Shown piece by piece: positions 57,605 to 64,000 of a DNA stretch of 64,000 nucleotides; within the stretch, counting starts at the first letter, position 1, and every line of letters begins with the position of its first letter. The notes below the pieces were generated by a model. That model saw only the letters and a program-made list of their open reading frames with translations. It had not been told where the DNA came from and did no database searches. This DNA is from Akkermansia muciniphila (GTDB taxonomy: Bacteria; Pseudomonadota; Gammaproteobacteria; Burkholderiales; Burkholderiaceae_C): the NCBI GenBank assembly GCA_943331105.2, contig CALQKH020000002.1, forward strand, positions 1 through 64,000, read 5' to 3'. The position numbers and the translations under genes were made by a program.

Positions 57605-58876
57605 TCAACCTACGCCGCGCAAATCGTATTTGTTGATCTTTTCAATCAGTGTGGTTCTTTGCAATTGAAGCAACTTGGCGGTCTGCGACACATTGCCTTG
57701 GGTTCGAGTCAACGCCTGTTCGATGAAATTGCGTTCCACTTCAATCAAATGCTGCTTCAAAGAGATGCCGTCCGGTGGCAGCGTTTGAATCCCCTGCGCC
57801 AGCAAAATCACCTCCTCCACGTCGTTCATCTCATCGTTGGAAGCCGACAAGGCTGCGGGCACACTCCGGGTCATGGCCAAGGATCCGGATTCCTCATCGG
57901 ATGAAAACAAATGCGCCAAGGGATCCGACTGGCTCCACGGGCCAGAGGACACATCCGGTAAGGCGTTCTCCACATCGGCCAAAGGCGTGATGGCACTGCC
58001 CGGCTCTGCTTGTGCGCCCAACTCAGCTCCCTTCAGAAAACCGTTGGGATTTTCAATTGCCTTGGCTGGCATTTTCGCCAAAAGTCCAGCTTGGAGTGCC
58101 GCCAAACCCGACGGCATCATGCAAGCCGGCACCGTCTGAACATGCAAGGCTTGTGATGGGAACAATGTTGAAAAACGGTCGACCAGATTGGACAACTCAC
58201 GCACATTGCCTGGCCAAGCGTAGGCCTGCAACATCTGCAGCATGTCCGGGGCAAACCTCAGTGAACGCGAACCGGGCAAAGCGTGTTTGTCGGCATAGAA
58301 CTGCAACAAAGCCGCAATGTCTTCTGGACGTTCACGCAAGGGCGTGGTGGTGATGGGCAGGACATTGATCCTGTAATAAAGATCCTCCCTGAACCGGCCT
58401 TCAGCCACTTCGTTTTCAAGATTTTTATGGGTCGCGGCGACGACGCGCACATCGATGTTGACCTCACGCGAGGCGCCCACCGGCAAAATACAACGCTCTT
58501 GCAAAACACGCAAAAGCTTGACTTGCATGTCCATGGGCAAGTCACCGATCTCATCCAAAAACAGGGTGCCGCCGTGGGCCAACTCAAACCTGCCCAAACG
58601 ATCAGACACAGCACCTGTGAAAGTGCCCTTTCGGTGGCCGAACAACTCGCTCTCAATCAATTCACGCGGAATGGCTCCACAGTTGATCGGGACAAACGGA
58701 CTGGCCGCTCGGGGGCCTTGGGCATGCAAAGCCTGCGCCACCAACTCTTTGCCCGTGCCACTCTCGCCGGTCACCAACGCTGTCGACGAAGATGCCGCCA
58801 AAGTTTTGATCAAATCCCGCAAAAATTGGGTCGCTTGGCTGTGACCAATGATTTGGGTTTTGGCACTGACTTTCAT
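57605..58876 (-). CDS. Sigma-54-dependent activator, FleQ-like
   Basis: This 423-residue NtrC-family activator lacks a receiver domain and starts directly at the AAA+ module: Walker A GESGTGKELVAQAL, Walker B TLFLDEIGDLP. The sigma-54 contact loop reads GTFTGA instead of GAFTGA. A poorly conserved linker follows, then a Fis-type helix-turn-helix (GNVSQTAKLLQLQRTTLIEKI). FleQ/FlrA-type flagellar master regulators have this output layout. Its presence in the locus, and sigma-54 promoters for flhA and fliK, support a flagellar role. Confidence 0.85.
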   Translation of the reverse strand: MKVSAKTQIIGHSQATQFLRDLIKTLAASSSTALVTGESGTGKELVAQALHAQGPRAASPFVPINCGAIPRELIESELFGHRKGTFTGAVSDRLGRFELAHGGTLFLDEIGDLPMDMQVKLLRVLQERCILPVGASREVNIDVRVVAATHKNLENEVAEGRFREDLYYRINVLPITTTPLRERPEDIAALLQFYADKHALPGSRSLRFAPDMLQMLQAYAWPGNVRELSNLVDRFSTLFPSQALHVQTVPACMMPSGLAALQAGLLAKMPAKAIENPNGFLKGAELGAQAEPGSAITPLADVENALPDVSSGPWSQSDPLAHLFSSDEESGSLAMTRSVPAALSASNDEMNDVEEVILLAQGIQTLPPDGISLKQHLIEVERNFIEQALTRTQGNVSQTAKLLQLQRTTLIEKINKYDLRGVG

Positions 58877-59204
58877 CTGCTTGACCAGTTAAGAACGTGG
58901 GCTGTCGGTAGAAACATCGGGTTGAAAATGGCAAAAAGTGGCGCTTCAAGGTGCGCAAACCACAAAAGTGGCAACGATGAAATCTATGCAATAGTTTATT
59001 GATACTATCGATGTTATTGAATTAAATCAATTTTTTTGTAAAAATAGATCGCGTTAATTGAGGTATATAGACCGCACATGAACCCTTGCTGGTCATTTTT
59101 ATGGGCGCCATCTCAAGTCGTTGGTTCAGCTGACGATACAAGAGGAGTAAATATCAGATGCGCAGCACATTTGCTGCGTTGTCATCAGCTTCCGGAGACT
59201 TGAA
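58877..59204. other. 328-bp AT-rich intergenic region, divergent FleQ-like / flgP
   Basis: No gene is seen. It includes an AT-rich block (58975-59060) with the palindrome ATTGA-N6-TCAAT, possible promoter words TATATAGA, and a sigma-28 promoter at 59113-59139. Between it and flgP, the leader holds a CGCAGC / GCTGCG hairpin near 59160-59177. This may be the regulatory centre of the activator and the flgP operon. Confidence 0.55.
59113..59139 (+). promoter_or_regulatory. Sigma-28 (FliA) promoter of the flgP operon
   Basis: TCAAGTCG, 11 bp, GACGATAC. Spacing equals that of the three other sites, and the -10 block keeps GNCGATA. It lies 66 bp upstream of the flgP ATG. Confidence 0.65.
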
Positions 59205-59699
59205 ATGACCACCACAAAAACATTGACCGCAGCATTGATCACTTCATGGATGCTGTCGGGGTGCGTTTCTGTTCCTCTGAACCCTGTTGCACAAGACAAA
59301 ACACCGCCTCCCTCGACTCCCGCCTCCATGATCACGCCGTTGGTCGAAAAAAGAGAGACGCTGGTGGCCACGGGCTACGCCGTGGTGAGCATTCAAAACC
59401 ACAAAAATCCTGCGCAGCAACGCTTGCTTGCCATCCGGGCATCCAAGCTTGACGCCTACCGCTCATTGACCGAGCAGGTTTATGGCCAGCAGTTGGATGC
59501 CACCACCACGGTGGCCGACATGACCATCATGAGTGACACCTTCAGAGCCAAGGTGGAGGGCGTGATCTATGGCGCGGTGCTGGTCAGCATCACCCCGGTA
59601 GGCGATGACACCTACGAAACGACTTTGTCCTTGGACCAGCACGTCGTGCGTGACCTGCGCACCTTGTATTTGGGGCAAATGGCCGCCAAGCGCCGTTGA
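59205..59699 (+). CDS. flgP: Flagellar outer-membrane lipoprotein, FlgP-like
   Basis: This 164-residue lipoprotein has signal MTTTKTLTAALITSWML with lipobox LSGC. The LPP20/FlgP-like domain includes GYAVVSIQNHKNPAQQRLLAIRASKLDAYRSLTEQVYG and DTYETTLSLDQ. In Vibrio, FlgP with FlgT builds the outer-membrane H-ring around the motor. The next gene is FlgT-like, supporting the same role. Confidence 0.78.
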   Translation: MTTTKTLTAALITSWMLSGCVSVPLNPVAQDKTPPPSTPASMITPLVEKRETLVATGYAVVSIQNHKNPAQQRLLAIRASKLDAYRSLTEQVYGQQLDATTTVADMTIMSDTFRAKVEGVIYGAVLVSITPVGDDTYETTLSLDQHVVRDLRTLYLGQMAAKRR

Positions 59700-59733
59700 C
59701 CCCATCTGAAGCAGACACCCCTCGGGCCTGACC

Positions 59734-61014
59734 ATGCACAAGCAGCCTTCATTTCGAGCCATGCCGACACAGACCTCTTCAGAGGCTGGCTTGGGTTGGG
59801 GTGCCAGTGTCTTGTTCACATTGGCCTTGGTTTTGGCCTGCATGCTTCACGGGCCTCTTTTGGCGCAAAGCCTAAGCCCTGCAGAATTGGCCGCCAGGGC
59901 CATGTCAGCCCCTGCAGTGCGTGCTGCCATCACGGCGCCAGCCAGCGCCAGCCCCGCCAGCACGGCCAAGTCGGTGAACGAGCACGAAGCGCATTTGGCC
60001 GCCATTCGCCAGGCGATTTTGAATGCCACTCTGGACAGACCCACCCGCGTGATCAGCACCGCATGGGTCGATCAACAAGGCGCTTTGCATGAGTCAGCTC
60101 ACTTCCACTCTGAGGCCAAAGTCAGCGGCATCCGTGTCCTGTCGTACCTGCCGGGTGACGAGTCACCCGCCCAAATCAGCGCGGATGTGCTGCCATGGGG
60201 CTACCGGCCCCACCAGACCGACAAAACCTGCAGCCCCACACCGCGTGCTTGGCGGCTTCCCTTGCTGACTCGCACACACACGGCTGAAGGGTTCAGCGGT
60301 CCGCAAATTTTTGCCAGCCAAATGCTGCTCAACTTGGCCAACGACCTATGGCATCAGCGCATGCAGCAGTCACCCAGGTGGCGCGTCCAAGCCGCCACGG
60401 TGAGTTCGGCGAACAGCTACCTTCGGGCCTTGAGCGCCAGCGAAGAAGCCCGCAGTACTTGGGTGGCCGATATGTCACTCAAACCCCATGGGTCTTCTAC
60501 GCCAAGCACCTGGTCGGACCGCTTGAATCTCCAAGACAAACCCCCAGCTTGGCGCTGGACGCTCACACTCAGCTTGGGACAAGATCCCGCTCAAGCGGGT
60601 CCCAGACCAAGCCTTTGGCAAGCGGAACACACCTTCACCATCGACCCCAGCCAAATGGCCAACCGTCCTGGCCTTTGGCAGCAGCAATTGCAAACAGAAA
60701 TCCAAGCCAAGGTGAATCAATGGGTGTCACAACTGGAAAAGCGCACCGAATGCGAACCGGTTCAGTTCCAGGTGGTCCGCGAGGGCACCGAAAGTTTTCT
60801 GCTCCAGGCTGGCGCAGGCAGCGGCTTGCGGCCTGGCGACAGAGTCTTGCTGATCGACCCTGCCCACATTCCCAGCCGAATGCTCGAAGCAGGCGTTGCC
60901 CAGCACTTGGCGCTGGCCCAAGTGGTCAAAGTGGGTCACCACCGCTCTGAACTGCTGCAACTGGCCGGTCCTCGTCTGGCGCCACAAGGCGCATGGCTGG
61001 CCCTGCCCCTTTGA
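59734..61014 (+). CDS. flgT: Flagellar assembly protein, FlgT-like
   Basis: This 426-residue exported protein has a signal sequence (GASVLFTLALVLACMLHGPLLAQ), an Ala-rich spacer, an N-domain with VNEHEAHLAAIRQAILNA and SGIRVLSYLPGDESPAQISADV as in FlgT, and a C-terminal beta domain (FLLQAGAGSGLRPGDRVLLI, LALAQVVKVGHHRSELLQLAG) matching FlgT-C. FlgT binds the LP-ring/H-ring in Vibrio. Similarity is by pattern; start may be 59734 or 59761. Confidence 0.7.
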   Translation: MHKQPSFRAMPTQTSSEAGLGWGASVLFTLALVLACMLHGPLLAQSLSPAELAARAMSAPAVRAAITAPASASPASTAKSVNEHEAHLAAIRQAILNATLDRPTRVISTAWVDQQGALHESAHFHSEAKVSGIRVLSYLPGDESPAQISADVLPWGYRPHQTDKTCSPTPRAWRLPLLTRTHTAEGFSGPQIFASQMLLNLANDLWHQRMQQSPRWRVQAATVSSANSYLRALSASEEARSTWVADMSLKPHGSSTPSTWSDRLNLQDKPPAWRWTLTLSLGQDPAQAGPRPSLWQAEHTFTIDPSQMANRPGLWQQQLQTEIQAKVNQWVSQLEKRTECEPVQFQVVREGTESFLLQAGAGSGLRPGDRVLLIDPAHIPSRMLEAGVAQHLALAQVVKVGHHRSELLQLAGPRLAPQGAWLALPL

Positions 61015-61045
61015 GACGCACCCTTCATCACTCCAAGGCATGCAC

Positions 61046-61552
61046 ATGGCCCAAAACAATCGCTTTCACTTCAGTCGTTGTCTGAAGGCCGTGACAGTCC
61101 CCATGGTCTTGGTGCTGTGCACCCAAGTCGGCTGGGCCTCAGACCCCTCCAACGCTGCCTTGCGCGTCTTGCTCGGTTCTGCCGAACCCACCCAACAAGC
61201 CTCACCCACAGCTGCGGTCAACGCCGCCAACAGCAGCCATCGCCGAACCATCACCGTGATGCGGGGCGAAACCTTGGACCGGGCCGTTCGTCGCGCCCTA
61301 CCAGGCTTGCCGCTGCACCCTGATTTTTTACGCCAAGCCTTTGTCAGCGTGAACCCGCAGGTTTTCCCCAAAGGGGCTGCGCATGCCATGCGCACAGGCA
61401 CCACCTTGCAGGTCCCGACAACCGATGAGTTGCGCAGCATGCTGATGAGCCAGCACCCCGAAACAGTGCCTTTGTTTCAAGTGGTCGAAGCCACCCCATC
61501 GGCTGAGCAAGCGCCTCAACAGTCCAAACGCCACTGGGTGCGCTTCCCATAA
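61046..61552 (+). CDS. LysM/FimV-N-like exported protein
   Basis: This ~168-residue protein has a signal peptide (MVLVLCTQVGWAS, residues ~20-32) and a domain RTITVMRGETLDRAVRRALPGLPLHPDFLRQAF with VNPQVFPKGAAHAMRTGTTLQVP, resembling the LysM-like N-terminus of FimV. It likely binds peptidoglycan. It lies 31 bp after flgT, so it is probably part of the same operon; it could supply the cell-wall contact of the ring. ATG at 61040 is also possible, but AAGG spacing favours 61046. Confidence 0.65.
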   Translation: MAQNNRFHFSRCLKAVTVPMVLVLCTQVGWASDPSNAALRVLLGSAEPTQQASPTAAVNAANSSHRRTITVMRGETLDRAVRRALPGLPLHPDFLRQAFVSVNPQVFPKGAAHAMRTGTTLQVPTTDELRSMLMSQHPETVPLFQVVEATPSAEQAPQQSKRHWVRFP

Positions 61553-61571
61553 AGACGCGACGGGCATTGCC

Positions 61572-62690
61572 ATGATCACCGGGGCTGAAACCGCTCACCT
61601 CACCCCCAAAATTCCAACCATTTACCTGGAGGGAAAGCTCCCCTTGGTGGTCGAGCGCACGGCTGCCGATTTGGGCCTGAAAGATGGGCAAGTCATCCAA
61701 GCCACGGTGGAGTCCCGGCCGGAGCGCATTCGCCTGAACCTTCAAGACTCGGCCTTCCTCGGCAAACACATCGACCTGCCCAAAGAACTGCCTGCCGGCT
61801 TGCGCCTGGCGGCTGGCGACACCGCCCTTTTTCGCGTGCAATTGCAAAACGACGGCTCCATCGTGTTGCGGCCCTTGCAAACGCAAGCCGCTCCAATACT
61901 GGGTCAGCCCCTTGTGCAAGCACAACTGCCCAATCGCCTGCAGCAACTGCTTTTCAGGCCCTCGGACATGAATGCCCTGGCCTTGCTGTTGCGGCCAGGG
62001 GGCTTCGACAGCTTGTTGCGAAGCCTCAACCCTGCCGCCCCAGAGCTCCTGAATTTACAAAACTGGCAAAGGTCTCGGCCCAGCATGGCGCACCTGAGTC
62101 CAGAAAAACTCAGCCAATGGATGTTGCGCAGCGGGTGGTTCAACGAAAACTTGTTGTCCAAAGGCCAAGGCGAGGGGCCGGTGGACCTCAAAACCACCTT
62201 GCGCCAGCTCTTGCTCTTGTTGCAAAGCATGGATGCACAAGAGGCCAGCAGCGTGCAAGACGCGATCGATGATATCGAATCCAGACAACTGACAGCGGCA
62301 GAATCTTTGATGGGCCGCGAGGTGATGTTCTCCATGATGCTGCCCTTTGTCGACGCAGAACCCGTCGCCATGCGGTTTGTGCGACAACGCCGTCAACCCG
62401 GCGAAGAAAAAGCCCCCTTCATCATCCATTTGCACACCCGCAACCGGGACCTGGGCGAGGTTTGGCTCCAAACCCGAATCAGCAATGACACCGATGTCGA
62501 CATGATCATGTGGGCCTTGCGCGAAGACGTCGTCAAACGGGCCAAAGAGCAGACGGTCAACCTGGAGCACGAACTGGACAGTGCCGGGCTGCACATGACC
62601 CGTCTGCTCATCGTGCACGGGCCCGGCCCGACCGAGCCCATACCCTGGCAAGCACCGCAACAGGGCAGCCTGATTGACATCCAGACATGA
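61572..62690 (+). CDS. FliK-like protein paired with an FlhB C-domain paralogue
   Basis: This 372-residue protein starts with KLPLVVERTAADLGLKDGQVIQATVESRPERIRLNL and has a C-terminal region (MFSMMLPFVDAEPVAMRFVRQRR, LHTRNRDLGEVWLQTRISN) resembling FliK/YlqG-type hook-length family domains. Its stop overlaps the next gene, an FlhB-like small protein, mirroring the ylqG-ylqH pair of Bacillus. Function unknown; a role in export specificity is inferred. Confidence 0.65.
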   Translation: MITGAETAHLTPKIPTIYLEGKLPLVVERTAADLGLKDGQVIQATVESRPERIRLNLQDSAFLGKHIDLPKELPAGLRLAAGDTALFRVQLQNDGSIVLRPLQTQAAPILGQPLVQAQLPNRLQQLLFRPSDMNALALLLRPGGFDSLLRSLNPAAPELLNLQNWQRSRPSMAHLSPEKLSQWMLRSGWFNENLLSKGQGEGPVDLKTTLRQLLLLLQSMDAQEASSVQDAIDDIESRQLTAAESLMGREVMFSMMLPFVDAEPVAMRFVRQRRQPGEEKAPFIIHLHTRNRDLGEVWLQTRISNDTDVDMIMWALREDVVKRAKEQTVNLEHELDSAGLHMTRLLIVHGPGPTEPIPWQAPQQGSLIDIQT

Positions 62691-62968
62691 GACAAGTCAT
62701 CAAAGAGGCCATTGCGCTTGAATACGGCAAAAACACCACCCCCGTGGTCACCGCCAAAGGCGACGCAGAACTGGCACAAAAAATCATCGAAGAAGCCCAA
62801 AGGCACGGGGTCTACGTGGCCGAAGACCCCCAGTTATTGGCCCTCTTGAGCCGCATCGACATTGACAAAGAAATCCCACCGGAGCTTTTCACGGCAGTCG
62901 CGGTCATTTTGTCGTGGGTTTACTGGCTGAAGGGCATGCGCCCAGGAGACGAAAAATCAAGCAACTGA
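62687..62968 (+). CDS. FlhB C-terminal-domain paralogue (EscU/YscU/HrcU-like small protein)
   Basis: This 93-residue protein matches only the cytoplasmic C-terminal part of FlhB (IALEYGKNTTPVVTAKGDAELAQKIIEEAQRHGVYVAEDPQLLALL). It lacks membrane helices and the NPTH cleavage region. Such FlhB-X proteins can replace the FlhB C-terminal fragment in some bacteria. The ATG overlaps the preceding stop. Confidence 0.85.
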   Translation: MRQVIKEAIALEYGKNTTPVVTAKGDAELAQKIIEEAQRHGVYVAEDPQLLALLSRIDIDKEIPPELFTAVAVILSWVYWLKGMRPGDEKSSN

Positions 62969-63002
62969 AGGAGAAACTGTTTCGGCCGCGCTGCAAAAAC
63001 GC

Positions 63003-63026
63003 AAAAGGCCTCAACATGAGGCCCCA
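63003..63026 (-). terminator. Terminator after flgMN
   Basis: The stem GGCCTC / GAGGCC has an ATGTT loop on the minus strand, followed by TTTTGCGTTTTTG. It lies about 25 bp past the flgN stop. Confidence 0.7.
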
Positions 63027-63050
63027 AAACCAGCAAACAACTTTGTTGAA

Positions 63051-63488
63051 TCAGGCCGCCAAATAGGCCCCAGCCCCATGACGGCGTGACACCTGACCCA
63101 GTCGGTCGTACAAGTCCACAGAGACAGCTGTTTCTCCCTGCAGTGTCTGTAAAGCTCCTTTGACCGCCTGCAACTGACGCTGAAGCAACTGAATATTGCG
63201 CAAATGGTCTTGCTTACACTGGGCAAGGCCCGGCAACAAAGCTTCCCACCAGAAGGGCACAGGCACCTGTGCACTGGCGACGTCAGCCACCTGGGAAAGT
63301 CTGTTCAAAACCTCACCACGTTCCTGTTGTAAGGCATCAAACGCTGACAAGTCACGGCTCTTCAGGGCCTCAAACTCCAAATTCAACAAAGCCCCCAGCC
63401 GAAAAGCATCCTCTTGGGTGGCCTTGATCGACATCTCCGACCACAAAGCATCATCGGAGGACATTGGGACTAAGTTCATCTCAGACAT
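63051..63488 (-). CDS. flgN: Flagellar export chaperone FlgN
   Basis: FlgN escorts hook-associated proteins FlgK and FlgL. This 145-residue helical protein has AFRLGALLNLEFEALKSRDLSAFDALQQERGEVL and LLPGLAQCKQDHLRNIQLLQRQ, the FlgN pattern. The ATG at 63488 starts 8 bp after flgM. A TTG just upstream is in frame. Confidence 0.9.
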   Translation of the reverse strand: MSEMNLVPMSSDDALWSEMSIKATQEDAFRLGALLNLEFEALKSRDLSAFDALQQERGEVLNRLSQVADVASAQVPVPFWWEALLPGLAQCKQDHLRNIQLLQRQLQAVKGALQTLQGETAVSVDLYDRLGQVSRRHGAGAYLAA

Positions 63489-63495
63489 CAAAATA

Positions 63496-63798
63496 TTAGC
63501 CTTTGATCATCTTCTCGATGGCCACGAAATTCTCAGCGATTCGACGAGAATCAACGGGATACAAGCCTTGTTGGATGGCGGATTTGATCGATTCGACCTT
63601 TGCACGGTCAAATTGAGGTTCTTGCATGGCCTTTTGAGCCACTTCGCTCAATTGGACCTCGTCCGTTCGCAAGGGTGGTGGATTGACAGCCGTTTCCGAA
63701 GACGAGTCCGATGCGCGCTCAGACACCTTGGCCGCCGCAGGTCGACTGGGCGTGTCCATTTGGGCAATCCGGCGGAAACTGGATATGGGATCGGTCAT
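63496..63798 (-). CDS. flgM: Anti-sigma-28 factor FlgM
   Basis: FlgM binds FliA until it is exported through the completed hook. The 100-residue protein has a disordered N-terminal part (MTDPISSFRRIAQ) and the sigma-binding C-terminal region VQLSEVAQKAMQEPQFDRAKVESIKSAIQQGLYPVDSRRIAENFV, diagnostic of FlgM. It is preceded by a sigma-28 promoter and followed by flgN. Confidence 0.95.
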   Translation of the reverse strand: MTDPISSFRRIAQMDTPSRPAAAKVSERASDSSSETAVNPPPLRTDEVQLSEVAQKAMQEPQFDRAKVESIKSAIQQGLYPVDSRRIAENFVAIEKMIKG

Positions 63799-63852
63799 GG
63801 TGATTCTCTTTTCTGGCCTCTGTGTGAAGAGCTGAAGCCTCGCTCGTACTTT

Positions 63853-63879
63853 GAATCGACAGCAGATTCTAAAACTTGA
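63853..63879 (-). promoter_or_regulatory. Sigma-28 (FliA) promoter of flgMN
   Basis: On the minus strand: TCAAGTTT, 11 bp, GTCGATTC, identical in both blocks to the fliS promoter. It lies 55 bp upstream of the flgM ATG. FliA therefore likely drives its own anti-sigma factor. The remaining bases to 64000 show nothing further. Confidence 0.85.
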
Positions 63880-64000
63880 GCCCCCGAATGAAAATAAATG
63901 GATTGGGCCAGATGGGTCATGTTTTAAAGACCTTCCACCAAGTTAGGCCCTTTGACCTGCCCCGTCAAAATACGGCCAGATTCTTTGTTTTTAAGCTTGA

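Overview
The window is about 64 kb of a dense, moderately GC-rich bacterial chromosome. Gene content and order (dapA-bamC; pyrG-kdsA-eno-ftsB; lpxK-Trm112-kdsB-adk; EarP with an Arg32 EF-P; PaaG-like aryl-CoA genes; a Burkholderiales-type LexA) point to Betaproteobacteria, order Burkholderiales, most likely Comamonadaceae (Limnohabitans/Rhodoferax-like). The taxonomic call is inference from protein style. I see no insertion sequence, prophage, rRNA operon or CRISPR array.

Region 1 (1-9 kb): the 5' half of uvrC runs off the left edge. Divergent from it are earP, two YeeE/YedE half-transporters and efp (EF-P with the EarP target Arg32), then a LOG protein, an MFS transporter, a 39-residue membrane peptide, a methyltransferase, and dapA-bamC. 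Region 2 (8.8-25.3 kb): housekeeping genes: an Ala/Pro lipoprotein, roxA-like uL16 hydroxylase, SlyD-like PPIase, dut-coaBC, pyrG-kdsA-DUF1330-eno-ftsB, a P-loop orphan, hslO, a gamma carbonic anhydrase, DUF455, RidA, a 2-hydroxyacid-type flavoprotein oxidase, an SDR, sodB and xseA. Region 3 (25.3-30.9 kb): a 418-bp gap with DnaA-box-like sites, then lpxK-Trm112-kdsB-adk, lexA behind two LexA boxes, a small orphan and a D-2-hydroxyacid dehydrogenase. Region 4 (31-36.6 kb): acyl-CoA catabolism: 3-hydroxyacyl-CoA dehydrogenase, PaaG-like hydratase/isomerase, a Crp/Fnr regulator, an APH-like kinase and an acyl-CoA dehydrogenase. tRNA-Pro(TGG) and tRNA-Arg(TCT) follow.

Region 5 (37-64 kb): a large polar-type flagellar locus. 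On the minus strand are flhA-flhF-flhG-fliA, two unknown genes, and fliS. On the plus strand are fliKLMNOPQR-flhB, continued without a break by three unrecognised genes (50975-53477). Then come a minus-strand FemAB-like acyltransferase with a small secreted protein, motAB with an upstream mini membrane protein, an orphan exported protein, a FleQ-like sigma-54 activator, an flgP-flgT-LysM operon (outer-membrane ring proteins), a FliK-like protein with a FlhB C-terminal paralogue, and flgMN. Reading by eye, I find a divergent pair of sigma-54 promoters between flhA and fliK, and four sigma-28 promoters (TCAAG.., 11-bp spacer, GNCGAT..) before fliS, the motAB unit, flgP and flgM. Together these outline a FleQ -> sigma-54 -> FliA/FlgM cascade encoded in one region.

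The best candidates for something undescribed are the flhB-coupled three-gene set (an ATPase-like domain without a P-loop on a membrane anchor, a Lys/Pro/Ala-rich protein, and a membrane coiled-coil protein), the FlgP/FlgT/LysM set, and the small unknown proteins under flagellar promoters.
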